This document shows, in pieces, positions 35,942 through 47,866 of a stretch of DNA of 64,000 nt (position 1 is the first letter of the stretch; each line of letters begins with the position of its first letter). Location: positions 1-64,000 of the forward strand of contig JASWJB010000174.1 of the NCBI GenBank assembly GCA_032433595.1, read 5' to 3'. This DNA comes from Conoideocrella luteorostrata (Eukaryota; Ascomycota; Sordariomycetes; Hypocreales; Clavicipitaceae). The notes beneath the pieces are model-generated. The model was not told the origin of the DNA and made no database searches. It was given only the letters and a program-made list of their open reading frames with translations. The position numbers and the translations under genes are program-made.

Positions 35942-38323
35942 ATGGACGCTCGACCATCGCAGCTCCGGTCGCCAGTGCGGGAAGCAGACAACCTCCAGCA
36001 GCCTCCCTATCTCCGCCAAGATCAGGACAAGCAAGCAACATCTGCCCCGAACGATGGTATCAGTTATCGCAGGAAGTTCCCGGAAAGCCTGCACCTCGCG
36101 TCTAGCAACTTTCGCATCAGATCGCGCACTGCCTCGACCAGAAGCAGCATTTCGTCTGCGCATATTCCCGACTCTGCTACCGCGTACTCGCCGTCTACGC
36201 TTGCAAGCCCATTGAGCTCAAGCTATGCCAGTGATATTCAAGAACGCTTTGCATGCCAAACTCTAGACGGATCAAGGCCACCCAGCAGGATACGCCATCG
36301 CCATCGGCCGTCTATCGCAACTTGTTCCACCTTCATTAATGATGACGACGATAATCTAGCTTATCTAGGCTGTCATGATGTAGCAGGGAAAATTAAACAA
36401 GCTGGCGACGATTACCCTGAACTAATTGAAACCCACGAAATTGAACTTGACGAGTGTGTAGACCCCTCGCGAGCTGCTGTCTTGTTGCTAATATTCCATT
36501 ACAGACCCTTGACAGATGCTACTCCGATCAAAGAGGAAGATGATGCTCTGACACCTGGTAAGAACAGCGACTGGGAACAAAACCGAACTCCTTGTGCATC
36601 GCCAACCCAAAAGTCAGAAATCTCCTTCTCTACATTTGGAGACACCATCTCATCAGATGATGCAGATGGTATTCTGGAATACACGTTACAACTAGCATAT
36701 GGAATCGAACTGAGCGAGGCACAAGCCCCAGTTGGGGCATTGCATCAAATCGTTTCTAAGTTCGTTCGCGATCTTGGTCAACACATCTGGCAAGCCCCAG
36801 CAGATATCCAAGCTTCACAAACAATGTCCGCCTCGAGCTCATCCACAACTCCTTCTACGGGCCAAGGTGGGGATGGCTCACAGGGATCCGGGAAAAGAAA
36901 GAAGCAACTGCCAGGTGGTGGAGATAGTGGTGGTGAAGAATTCAGCGATGGTGAAGGGTCCGGTTATATTCCGTCAAAGAAGATGAAACCTAGTCCAAAA
37001 GAGGACGATAACTTGCGGCTCAGTTGTCCGTATAGAAAACGGAACCCGCATCGATTTAACGTCAGGGACCATCACAGTTGCGCAATGACGTATTTTCCCA
37101 AATTTGCGGAGCTCAGGTAAGCATAGACCGACCATCGTCGGCACGATTCTTTCCTCAACTACGTATCCTGTTCCCTACCAACATGTAGCTGATATTGGAA
37201 CAGACAACACATTGTCAAGCAGCACAAGCGTGATGATCCGTCAGCGTTCGTTTGCGATCGCTGTACTCGCGATTTCGGCACTAGAAAAGAACTCCGTGAT
37301 CACCAGCGCCAACCAAAGGAGCAAATGTGCGATATATCAGACCACGATCCAGAGGCTGGTATTGATGGACCAACATCAAATAAACTTCTCAGTCGGAAGA
37401 GAGTCAGCGGCGCCTCTGCGGAAGTTCAATGGAAGGAGATTTGGAACATACTGTTCCCGGACGATGATGACCAAATTATTCGACCCTTCCGTAAGTAGTT
37501 ATGATCCAGCCCTTATGCTTCTCTTCAATTTATTATCCGTGAGCTACCGTTAACATCAGCCCCTCAAGACTTTACCCCCGTAATTGAACACTTCGAACTC
37601 TCAGCGCACTACCTCGAAGCCTTCAACTATCTCCAATCCTCCCTAGTTGATAAAATCTCCAACCCAGCCACCTTGGAAACTCTGGCCACAAAATTCCACC
37701 AGTGTTTTATCGAGACTGTGGAACGATGCAATCTCTCCGCCCAGAGCATGCCCTACACCAATCGCAGCAACAAGCGCATTGAACCTGCCGCCCGCATTCA
37801 AAGCACTCAAAGCCTCATCAGCAGGAAACCACGCCCGGTGGCTTCTAGACCCGACTCGGGCGTAGTCATTGACGATACTTCTGAAGAAAGCGGCAGCATA
37901 ATCGGGGCATCATCTCTCGGTCACAGAGACAGCGTCAGAACAGTCACCAGTTACGTGCCCCGTCGGGGAAGCCATCTAGTTCCCAAAAACAATGCGCACA
38001 GTTTCCCTATTCCACTGTCTACGAATGCGGACCTAAACCAGAACCACATTGCTCCTCTGCCGCATTTCAATCTCGGGCAGAGTGCTCTGGGTGAAATGCC
38101 GGATACGACGGCCGCGGCGGTTGAAGCTTGGACAAATGGACTGTCATTTGATCAGCATAGCGGTGCATTCATGTCGGAGCAGTGGATGGCGGACACGAAC
38201 ATGACGCCGCAAGCGCAATTTGCGGGATTGGATGACTCTCTGATATTGTATAATACGGAGTTCTCTGGCATGGAAGAGGCATATCCAAATATTCATGGGA
38301 CGAAAACGGACGGGGCTGTCTAA
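35942..38323 (+). CDS. C2H2-like zinc-finger protein
   Basis: Three exons, 35942..37116, 37204..37490 and 37560..38323; phases agree (AG+A, C+CC), 741 aa. The start is taken at MDARPSQLRS because the only upstream option needs a 36-nt intron with the branch point abutting the acceptor. The N-terminal 300 residues are Ser/Pro-rich and acidic. A basic nuclear-type patch (GKRKKQ) is followed by the conserved block SCPYRKRNPHRFNVRDHHSC, ending FPKFAELR / QHIVKQHKR across intron 1, then FVCDRCTRDFGTRKELRDHQ. This paired atypical Cys/His finger is a recurrent Sordariomycete family architecture. WKEIWNILFPDDDD and PVIEHFELS follow. Nuclear regulator by inference; no target is known. The C-terminal 200 residues are low complexity. 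Confidence 0.82.
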
Positions 38324-38693
38324 GATTTTTGGGCTGATGATAGATCAGCAGAAAGTTTGGGGAACGGAAAGGAAAATAGGATGTTTGGTTAACGGGATTT
38401 CAACTTGGGGAATTTGTGTATTCATAAGTTATGTGAGCTTCTTTCTTGGTTCCCACCTGGGGGTAATACCAGATTATACTACATACACGAGGATACAAGA
38501 CGCTATACACAATGCTAAATTAATGACAGAAGAGTAGCACAACTCGTTTCTTGCGCCGAATTCCTGTGTTCAGTTCAACACGAAGATAGTTCTATACACC
38601 GACTCGTGAATATCCTGTCCCGCCCAGCAAATGCTCTGCCCAAAGAACGCCGATATGACCGAGAAAAAAAAAGGAAGAAAAGAATAAGAGGAA
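38324..38693. other. Convergent intergenic region
   Basis: Facing 3' flanks of the C2H2-like and rhodopsin-domain genes, with an A run near 38664-38673. Nothing else is seen. Confidence 0.6.
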
Positions 38694-40003
38694 TCAGTCC
38701 AGGCCTTTCGAGCATTCAGAATTTGGCCTCGTATCCCTCCTAACATCATACATCATCTCTACCCTCACCCCACGCTCCGGCAAGCTCCTCTGCTCTACCA
38801 GATTATCCGCACTCTCGCTTCTCACCCTCCCCTTTTCAATGGTGGTCCTCGTCTTAACTGTCATATATGTCATGTCACTTAGCTCCGTTTCTGTCACGGT
38901 CCCATCTGAATGGATTTTAGAGACGGGGTTGCCCGAGATACTCGGCGTCATTTTGCTTTTGACGCTGCCCACAGCGGCGCGGAACCAGTGCAACACAATG
39001 TGCAATGTAGGAATTGTGCCGCATACGATCATGAGGAAGAGCTCGCCAGTGACCCAGGCGAAGATGTCGTAGGTGGCCCATGTTTGGTCGGTGCGGTTGG
39101 CGAGCTCCACGAGGTACTGCGTCTTGATGCCGGAGCAGATGGATGTGAGGATGTTGAGCCCGAAGACGATTGTGAGTTGGACTTTCTCGGTGGTCTTATT
39201 GTTGAGCTGCCAGAAGATAGTGGCAGGGATGAGGGCGAGGCTGGCATCGGCAAAGGTGTTGAATGCTTTCACCAATGTTCGTTAGTATTTCTGGAGTGGG
39301 AGTTTGACATCCATCGCAACGCAGTAACTACTTACCTCCTGTGAATGTTCCAAACCCAGCCATGGCATGCGGATCAATACACTTCCCGGACACCCTCTTA
39401 TCCCATAGCGCATTCGCAGGCGAGCACTGCGCAAACGTCAACACCGAGCACGAAATCGCAACCAGCGCCGCCAGTAGAATCGGGACCGTCCACAAAAACA
39501 GCCGCTGCCACCTCAGTTCTGTTAAGTTGATAATGCCCAGCAGCAGCGCCGATACCGAAATCTTGCCGCATGCCACGCCGATGATGCCGAATACCTGGCT
39601 CAGCCAGTTTAGAAACAAGACGGTGGCAACATTGTCAGGTCCGGTCTTGCCAACGTCTTCGATGTGCTGCAAGCCGCCGCGGTTGGCGTATAGTGTTAAA
39701 ACGACGCTCCAGCCAATGAAGCAGATCTGTAAGGAATCACTCCCAAGTTGTACATGTAAGCCGCCACTGGTTTTCCATTTATGGACTACCGTCATTACAA
39801 ATTGCGTAAGTGCTCAATTTTCTTACCATGGCACAAATCATGAATACATCATCCCAGCCAAACTTGCGGTGTCGCAGCCGCGCATACACCCGCAGTAGGG
39901 ATGTTATAAATGCCAGAGAGGTAAGCGTCCACAAAAGCCGGACGACATCTGGTCCTCGATCCGGCACGGAGCCATTGTTATTGTCTGGCTGAGGTGAATT
40001 CAT
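38694..40003 (-). CDS. Fungal rhodopsin-domain integral membrane protein (Pth11-like, no CFEM)
   Basis: Three exons on the minus strand: 40003..39827, 39726..39336 and 39265..38694; phases agree, 379 aa. It begins MNSPQPDNNNGSVPDRG, then a seven-span pattern with family marks RVYARLRHRKFGWDDVFM near residues 38-55, LNWLSQVFGIIGVACGKISVSALLLG, CSPANALWDKRVSGKC and AFNTFADASLALIPATIFWQL. This is the fungal rhodopsin/Pth11-like family, found mostly in plasma membranes; some members sense host or surface cues. The N-terminus is too short for a CFEM domain. The cytosolic tail after about residue 280 is Ser/Thr-rich. Both introns have consensus GTAAG donors. Confidence 0.86.
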
Positions 40004-42208
40004 CGCCGTGTGAGTTCAACAGCCAGCTGTATCTGCCGACGCGCAGCGAAATCTCCGACAGGCCACCAAAACAGGGCGATGGCGATGAAAAGTATAGAGT
40101 TGATGAGTTGGCAATCATCACTGCGGGCTTGTTGACAGAAGAGCTTGAGAAAAGAAACCTCCCTACGCATAGAGAGGAGACGAGAGGATGGACTCTGAGA
40201 GAAGAAAAGGGACATTTCTAGACTGGACGTGAGTGTGCAGTCATCCCGTTCCGTGAAAATGATCTAAAGGTGGACCTGGGGCCAAACTAGCAAGGCAAGG
40301 CTTCGGCGAACCGATGCAGTGAAAAGCTGATCTTCTATTTTCATCACAGACATTCGCGACATATCGGGACACCCATTGTTGGGGTTGGCCAGCTTCGTTG
40401 CTACAATTTGACAATCTATACGGAGTATAATGAATGAAGAGTGTTCCGTACCGAGTACAATACTACGGGCTATTTACTTGCTCTGTCTCACACATGTAAA
40501 CCGGGGTGGCTGAGCCTAGTCTGCCGCGGCGTGGATACTAGATCCTTTCATACGACTTACAGTAGCTACCTCATCTCACAGCTTGTCCGAAAATGGTCGG
40601 ACGCCTTGGATCGGAGTACGTGATACGGAGTACGGAGTATGTCCTTCGATGTTAATAGATGGCACAAAATGCAACATGTTGCAGGTGATCAGCGAAGTGA
40701 TCCCAATAACCAGGCGAATAGGAGTGCATGAGGCTTCGAGTGAGCAGCCGCCTGGACCACTCAAAATCATTGTCTTCTACACCACCGCAGAAGGTTGGTC
40801 CCGTCGCGAAGGACGCCACGTCCAGGACCAGGGCAGCACGAGGCTCTCGGGGTGCCTCAAGAGGGGAGGGAGAAGGGCGACTAACAGGCGGCATACTGGA
40901 GATAGCGAGCGTCGTGCCTGCCGCCTTAACACCTCCCCCTCCCCCCTCCCAGGTTTGCAATTCAAACCAACGGGCTCCGTGCCGTTCCGGGTGGCAGATG
41001 AGATGATGTTTGAAAGGGCCGTGCCACGGCGAGAGACAATTGGTCGTGCTGAGCTTCATGGCTTGCGCGGTGGGCGAAAAAGAAACCATCAAGCGCTAGT
41101 TCACTAATTGCGGATCTGGTTTAGATGTTGACTAACTAGCCTTATCGACCGTCTCGGAAGCAGCTAGACTACTCCGTAGTTTGTTACTAACTAGTTAGGA
41201 CCTACCAGTAGGCAGTTGCGTACGAACAGTAGGATACAAGTTTGGTGGATGGCCATGGACTCCCACTGGCGCCGCACTCGGCGCTCTGTACGGAGTACTA
41301 GTTACGTCAACTTTGCGTTGTCAACAAATCACACATGCATGAAAATTGGCCAAACGACGGGTTTTGGCCCCCAGGACCATCTATTACTTGGACCTGTTGT
41401 GTTGGGGTGTAGAAAGTGGGAGGGAGACGAGATGTGGAAGGAGGAGTCCACATGCCACATGCTCGCTTCGCCCTTGACGGCCTTCTCGAGTGCACAGATA
41501 ACCTAATCCCCTTCGGCCCTTGTCACCTGTAACTTGTTCCCCATTTGACCTGTAACCTCTCTGCAGAGTTGACCTGTATCCTCTCTCTTGTATCTTTATA
41601 CTTTGTGCGTGTATTTACACTTTTTACGTTTATAATTATTATATATATATTAAATTTTGCATATGGGTGCAAACGACGTAGTATAGGTTAGCTCTGTAGA
41701 GGGGGTGTAGGTTATGAGGTTACTGTAGGTCTCGTGGGGTAAAGATTATACAGGTGACAGGGGCCGAGGGGATCAGTTTATCTCTACTCGTACTCCGTAC
41801 ACTCGGCCTTCTCTCGCTCTTCATCAAGCCAGGAACGAAAGCACAATATGTATTGCCACTGCTTACGAGCGGGGACATTACGGTAGCCCATGTACGGACC
41901 ATATTTCAAGTCGGTCTGGTCTGCTGCTTGCTTGCATGCTTGCTTTTGTTCTCGGCTGAGAGAAGAAACAACTCCATTGCACTCCCGCATTACTCCGTAT
42001 TAGCACCACAAAGAGCAAAAGCATGACCTGACACCGGCAAAAACAAAGACGCAGAAAAAGCAAGGCATAAGCATCATCTGCCAACTCTCCCTCTTCAGCT
42101 GCAGAATCCGTCACACGCCTTGACCCCAGTCGCTCGCTTGACCACGCCCGCACCGTTACACAGCATTATCGATACCGATCGGTTCAGGGTCCAAGAAAGT
42201 GATAACTG
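40004..42208. other. Divergent intergenic region (2.2 kb) rich in small repeats
   Basis: Between the rhodopsin-domain gene and the O-methyltransferase. It carries seven of the 21 exact TACTCCGTA/TACGGAGTA copies and one MITE-like inverted-repeat element. The 174-aa frame at 40583-41107 has no recognisable protein features. The last 150 bases before the methyltransferase look like a normal leader. Confidence 0.55.
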
Positions 42209-42817
42209 ATGGTAACCCAATCCCAGGCGGATGCCAAGGGCGCAGCAGAGCAACCGACGGCAGCATCGCCAGCGAATGATCTCAATCTCAATGTCCTGAT
42301 TGAGCAGCTTGAGCTACTGAATGCCAACCCCGAGGCCTTGGCCGCTGCTGATGCTGAAACCGCACGACAGCGTATTCTGCAACTGACGCGAGCTGTAGCT
42401 GTTGCGATCGAAGAGCCGTTTGAAGCAGTCCAACGTCTGGCATATTCCGTAAGTTGACCCAAGCTCAGTTGCCATTGATGACGGTGTCGGACTCGAGCTT
42501 GTCACCGCTTTACCAGCTGCCAAATTGTTTACCCTGGTTGGTCTTTGGGCCATTCATCAGGCAATCCTTTCTTCGTCCAGTCCCGTTCGGAAAATGCAAA
42601 TGAACTTTGACCGTAGCTGTGCCGAGTACGGAGTACAGGTTCCGCTATCGTCATACCTACCTCGCCCATCCGTTCGTCTCGAATCGAATACCCATCATTT
42701 GTAGCGTTGACCGTGCTTAGATTGGAGCAGATGACGATGCGCACAGTCCAAGTGGACAGGGATGACCTGGACAGGGACCGGCTATTAGCTACAGCAGACT
42801 ATGCTCTGTACGGAGTA
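40419..42817. repeat. Cluster of the dispersed 9-mer TACGGAGTA/TACTCCGTA
   Basis: Nine exact copies at 40419, 40624, 40631 (overlapping pair), 41170, 41289, 41791, 41991, 42627 and 42809. The other twelve in the window are at 4125, 5937, 6254, 10761, 12366, 20175, 34475, 48084, 56548, 56555 (overlapping pair), 56887 and 62834. Many are flanked by G and C, giving GTACGGAGTAC. All lie outside predicted coding exons; two are inside intron 1 of the O-methyltransferase gene. Chance expectation for a 9-mer on both strands of 64 kb is about 0.5. Confidence 0.85.
41496..41783. mobile_element. MITE-like element with imperfect terminal inverted repeats
   Basis: About 288 bp. The left end (41496..41531) and the reverse complement of the right end (41749..41783) match at roughly 32 of 36 positions, sharing AGATAA, ATCCCC, TCGGCCC and TGTCACCTGTA in order. 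The interior is AT-rich (41590-41660). A subterminal 18-base repeat, TTGACCTGTAACCTCTCT, at 41545 recurs at 41569 with one mismatch. There is no coding capacity, and no clear target-site duplication was found. It could be a non-autonomous DNA transposon remnant or simply a hairpin-forming region. Confidence 0.5.
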
Positions 42818-44148
42818 CAACGCTGCCTGTCCTGTCAACGCATTTTGATAACTATCGTTAGTCCGCAGAATAATTCATTATACTGAGACTCTCAACCCTA
42901 TAGCCTCTGCCCCTGATTACCGCTCGCGTTGCGCAACAACACCATATCTTCGCGACACTGGTCTCCGCCAAGAAACCGGTCCCATTTGCTACCTTGCAAA
43001 ATGCCACAAAGCTGGACGAAAGTATTCTCGAGTCCATCCTGGACTACCTCGGCACGCAGGCCATGGTCAACGAACTGACCCCTGGCATTTTTACTGCCAC
43101 AAAGCTCTCCAACATGATGGTGGTTCCTTTGTTCCAGGATGCGGTAACACACTTGTACGTGTCCGAATTTCATCCACATGTCCCGCTGTGCCCATATCGA
43201 GGCAGACTCAGGCCACTGCCTGCTTGATGGTATTGTTTCTTCGCAATGTAGTTAAAACGTTTATGACCGGTTCAGGTAGCTAAGATCTCTACTTTTCATT
43301 ACAGCCATGACAACTGCCTCCCAGGATTTGCAGCGCTCAATTCAGTCCTCAGTCAGCCTGAAGCCAAGCTAAATGCCTTCAAGACTGGCCAACACACCGA
43401 CCAAGACTTTTACACCTGGATGGAGACACATCCCGTGCAGCAAGGCGCATTTCATCGCTTTATGGAAGCGCAGTTCGCCAGTCTGCCAACTTGGCTCGAT
43501 GTTGTGGATTTCGAAACTGAATTTTGCAAATACAATAGCCAATCCGACGTAGCTTTTGTAGATGTTGGCGGCGGAAATGGTCAACAGTGCATTGCACTCA
43601 AAGAAAAGTTTCCCCATATGCCCGGACGCATCATTAATCAAGACACCCCAGACGTGCTTAGCAAGGCGCTATTTGCGGATAGGGTCGAAAAGTTGAGCTA
43701 TGACTATTTCACAGAGCAGCGTGTCAAGAGTAAGTCCATTAGTAGTCGTAATCTACTTCTTACACTTCGGGCTGATTCGTGATCACTCCTGCTACTTGCA
43801 GATGCTCGTGTCTACTATTTCCGTCAAATTATGCACAACAACGATGATGAAGCCTGCATCAGGATCCTACAATCTCAAATTCCTGCCATGGGCCCTGATA
43901 GCGTTATCATCATTGATGACAAAACTCTCCCAGATGATAAGCCGCCTCAGGGAACCCCTGGGGTTGAGTATACAGCTGGTCTGAGTATAGCTATGAAGGT
44001 CATGTTTGATGCACAGGAGCGTCGCGAGACTCACTGGCGTGAGCTGCTCTCCAAAGCCGGGTTGGCAATTAAGGGCATTCGCAAATTCACCAAGTTTCAT
44101 GACTCTGTTATTATTGCTATGAAGTCTGAAACTTTGTTTTGTTCTTGA
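42209..44148 (+). CDS. O-methyltransferase (SAM-dependent, plant/fungal COMT type)
   Basis: Four exons: 42209..42448, 42904..43154, 43305..43729 and 43802..44148; phases agree, 420 aa. An N-terminal dimerisation region (PLPLITARVAQQ near 81-92) is followed by a winged-helix segment and the SAM-binding motif I VDVGGGNGQQCIAL near residue 249. RQIMHNNDDEA near residues 312-322 carries the expected catalytic His, and VIIIDDKTLPD follows. Secondary-metabolite OMTs of this family methylate phenolic or related hydroxyls using S-adenosylmethionine; the substrate cannot be read from sequence. Intron 1 is 455 nt, far longer than its neighbours, and holds two copies of the TACGGAGTA motif; an extra small exon inside it cannot be excluded. 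The aldo/keto reductase follows on the same strand, suggesting a shared pathway. Confidence 0.85.
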
Positions 44149-44855
44149 TTTATTGACGAATGCAGATGCGCTCATGAATTAACGACAATATGAATGCCAA
44201 ACGGAAGGAAACCATTAGTTGACGAAGATGATCCCCTCATCCAATTTTCTGATTAGTTAGTTCATAGATTTTGAAGACTTCACTCCCATTCATCACATAA
44301 TGATGTGTTTTCTCAACTGCGCCATATAATTATTGCCTCTCAGTCGTCATGTCTGACCTTGCCGCTTCATTGGTCGAGGTATTCCCCCCACCATAACCGC
44401 TCGATCCACCGGGTGAAGATGTTTGTGTCCGACTATCCGTGCGGTCGCGCACCAAAGACAAAAGCCATGACGAATTGAAATAACAATAAATAGTGGTTCA
44501 ATTTAATATCATTAAAGAGAAGTAGAAGCAGAAGAAGACAAAAAAAGAGCAGAAGAGAAGCAGTATTATTATTTTAAAAAAAAAAAAAAAAAAAACCTTC
44601 ATTACAGCACAATTGTTTTTGTAAGAGGCTTCAGTCTAACTAGTCAATTACTTTGAAGTCAACCCCGTGTGTCTGGGACCACCTTCAGGACCACCGTGGT
44701 GATGTCATAACCAACAAACGATACACAAAATCACCATTCAGGTTCAATTGGCCACTTACAGCTATTCCACACTCATACCGCCAATATAGAGATCTCTAGT
44801 GTTCTAAGCATTTGTCAAGGCTCAATATCCAACCATTGGCACCAGAGACACCGTC
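44149..44855. other. Intergenic region with 20-base poly-A run
   Basis: Between the tandem O-methyltransferase and reductase genes. A purine-rich stretch (about 44515-44560) precedes a run of 20 A at 44576-44595. No gene is seen. The right part is the likely promoter and leader of the reductase. Confidence 0.6.
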
Positions 44856-45963
44856 ATGCTTCAGGCAAAGCTCAAGGTGAGAGTGCAAGGGTTCCTCTAC
44901 GTGAACAATGAAGTGCACCGTGACTAATGCAGCTATGCAACCACAAGCTCCCAAATGGGTTGTCCATACCCCGACTCCAGCTAGGTCTATACATGATGTC
45001 TGGCAGAGAAGCAAGCCAGGCCGTAAGGAATGGTCTGGAAATCGGGTACCTAGGCTTTGACTGCGCACAAATGTATCACAACGAACGCGAGGCAGGAACA
45101 GCAATTAGTCAGTTTCTTTCCAGCTCAGACAACACCGACGGCCTTCAGCGCGAAGACGTCTTCTACACGTCAAAATTAAATTCCAATAGTGTACACTACG
45201 AGACCATTCGGCGGTCTATTAAGAAATCCGTCGAAAGCAGTAGCCTGGGCTACATAGACCTCTTTCTTCTCCACAGCCCTTATGGAGGGAAGGAAGCACG
45301 CTTGATGAGTTGGAAAGCCCTTGAAGATGCTGTCGATGCAGGTGAACTCAAATCGATTGGTGTTAGCAACTTCGGAGTTGCTCATGTGGGTAGCATTCTT
45401 GAACAACGCAAAAACTTGGGAGATACTAACGACTCATAGATTGAAGAACTGATGGCTTCTGGGCCACGCATCAAGCCTGCCATCAATCAGATCGAAGTAC
45501 ACCCTTTTAACACCCAAGAAGCCATTCGCGAGACTTGCACCAAGCACGGTATTGTGATTGAAGCGTATGCCCCTTTGGCAAGAGCTATGCGAATGACGCA
45601 CCCTGCCATTGTGGAACTGTCGAAAACCTACAGCTGTTCTCCGGCCCAGCTTTTGGTCAAGTATGCGCACTGGATACAATGCGACAACATACTCGTCTTG
45701 TGGAATTGTGGCTAATGCGCATCTTGATTAGGTGGAATTTGCAGCATGGCATGGTGGCTTTACCGAAGAGCATTCGCAGGGAGAGGATGATCGAGAATGC
45801 GGATGTCGCGAGTTTTGAGATTTCCAAGGCCGATATGGGCGTCATGGATGGCCTGGATGAAAAACTGGTAACGGACTGGTAAGTGATGACGTCGGCATGT
45901 ATATGTATATATATGTATCTGGTATCTAACCTTTGATTCAGGGATCCTACAGACGCTGCATGA
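44856..45963 (+). CDS. Aldo/keto reductase
   Basis: Five exons: 44856..44876, 44933..45385, 45440..45660, 45732..45878 and 45942..45963; phases agree, 287 aa. The 7-codon first exon (MLQAKLK) joins [18 protein letters not shown], matching AKR starts better than the internal ATG at 44927. The tetrad is present: D50 and Y55 ([10 protein letters not shown]), K88 (YTSKLNS) and H121 (FLLHSP). GVSNFG, QIEVHPF, APLAR and [10 protein letters not shown] mark the NADPH-binding barrel end. The product ends DWDPTDAA. NADPH-dependent carbonyl reduction is family knowledge; the substrate is unknown. It lies between the O-methyltransferase and a broken transporter, with 147 bp to the latter's 3' end. One donor is GTGGGT, which is weaker than usual but restores frame. 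Confidence 0.88.
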
Positions 45964-46110
45964 TCAGAGAGCATCAGTGGGTGTTGGAAAGGCCGATATG
46001 GAAGCATTGTGCGTGAGTCAAGATAAAAAAAAACGGCTCAAAAACAGACAGCGTGAAATTGCATTGGGCAGAATAGCACAAATTTCACTTAGAAGCCACC
46101 CGGAAACGAC

Positions 46111-47866
46111 TCAAGGCTGGAATCTAAATCTCCGGTCCTTGGTGTTGGCAACACCTTCTGTCGAGTAGTATCCCGTCCGATCTGCATTGGCCTGCCTATC
46201 CCGCCTCCTGTTCTCCCACCTCATCCAAAGCGTGTACAACAATGTAGTTGCAATTACAACCGTACTCATAGAAATATTGGTCCTAATGCTTGTGATATAC
46301 CGCGGCGCCTCCTTTTGTTGGTATATATTGCTGGATACCAAACCGCCACAATTCCCTATGGATGTATATAACCCGCTCATCATAGCTCGGGCGTTCAAAT
46401 TAGGGATGTTGGTAACCGTCCAGGTGGAGCCTATTATGTCCGTTGGATATGCCTATTTCCTCAAGTTAGAAAATAGCAGAACCCGAGGATGTTGCCATCC
46501 AGTCCTGACTTACCCCGACGGTGCACAAAAACATGGCGAAGTAAAGCACAGAGGTATCAGATGTGCTCACAGTCCCTAACAGTATATATCCCAGCAGACT
46601 GACCACCGTGGATGCAGTGATGTGGAATCCTCGCTCTCTGAAATGATCCGAGCTCCTACACCATGCGACAAGAAAGACAGCACCCGTAAGCGCAGGTGCA
46701 ACGGTATACTATTCCCGAGGTCAGCTCTGAAAACATGCTTTTTAGCCAGATACAGTAACGCAGAAAACTCACCAAATTTGTCTTCACGACTGTATAGTTC
46801 AGCCTCTTCACCACCATAGCCAGGAAATTCGCATTTGACGTGAGCACGATCCCCGACACAAAGGCCAAGAATATACGGATATACCCGTGAGGAGTTTAAA
46901 ACTCCCCCAATGCCTCCTTCCACCTAAACGGTGTCTGGAGATTAGTCACGGAGTCTTGAATTAGGCGCAGTCTTGCCACGTCCTTCTCCTTCTTGTTCAG
47001 AAACCAGGCCGTGTCTGTGCCTGACGGAAGGAGACTGAAAAGCACAATGGCCCACAGCATGGTCAATCCTCCTTCGAGGAAGAAGAGATATGCCCAGCTG
47101 GGATAAGGACCGCCTCGGATGTGGAACATGCCGTAGGCGAGGAGACCTCCAAACGCTGATGAGGCAACAAGGGCGGCGTAAAAGATGCCTATTCGGGTGG
47201 CGAGTTCTTTACGGGTGTACCAGATCGATAAATAGTAGATCACCCTGCAGACCAAGGCCGGTTTAGCAAATGGGTCTAGTGGAACTAAAGGATGGGCATT
47301 ATCAACTCACGAAGCCAGGAAGCCCGACTCAAATGCGCCGACAAATACTCGACAGACTACGAGGTCTTGGAAATCACGAGCGAACCCGCTGGCCAGCGAC
47401 GCAGATCCAAATGCCAGCAGCATGGTAGGGATTGTCCAACGAGCACCCAGTAACTTGGTAAGCATCGTGATTGCCGGGCCGAGCACTATGAATGGTATCT
47501 GGTAGTATGTCAAGATTTGGTTGAATTGGTTGCCCTGGAGATGCAAATCATCTTCCAGGCCCGCTGTGTGTGCGTTGGAGACATTGCTCCGATCGAGAGA
47601 ACTGCGTATGAGTTGTTAACGACTGAATACGTTATGAGACCATATTTGGGAAGGCCGGATTTCAACACTTACTTCAGCAAATATGCAACGGTAAGGAGAG
47701 GCAGCAGAATGAGGTCCGCCTTCAGCTTCAATCGCTTGGCTGTCTGCGGATCAAAGTCGATTGCTCCGGGTTGCGTGTCTGTGAAGCATTTCTCTAATTC
47801 CTTGTCATCCGGCACATTGCTGGCGTCTTGTAAATGTCCGTCATTAATAGCTGGGTGTTGGTTCAT
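46111..47866 (-). pseudogene. Dal5-like MFS transporter interrupted by one in-frame TAA
   Basis: Five exons on the minus strand: 47866..47673, 47601..47311, 47244..46773, 46708..46514 and 46452..46111, 498 codons in total. Family marks: LDRSNVSNAHTAGLEDDL after TM1, YYLSIWYTRKELATRIGIFY, GGLLAYGM, WAYLFFLEGG and MMSGLYTSIGNCGG. These match the allantoate/anion:cation symporter (Dal5) family. Everything reads in frame except codon TAA at 46896-46898, in WKEALGEF*TPHGYIRIF, exactly where family members continue. No intron can remove it: the first AG after it lies more than 70 bases downstream. All splice sites and the rest of the frame are intact, so the break looks recent, or is an assembly error or a readthrough site. 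A C-to-T change (CAA to TAA) or A-to-T (AAA to TAA) would explain it. It is divergent from the Zn2Cys6 gene. Confidence 0.82.

Noticed and set aside
40583..41107. 174-aa open frame in the spacer
   Set aside because: No domain, odd composition, overlaps several copies of the dispersed 9-mer, and an opposite-strand frame is as long. Treated as noncoding.
44927..44932. ATG at 44927 as start of the aldo/keto reductase
   Set aside because: These bases are the end of intron 1 (ATGCAG). The 7-codon exon at 44856 gives a better family N-terminus in frame.
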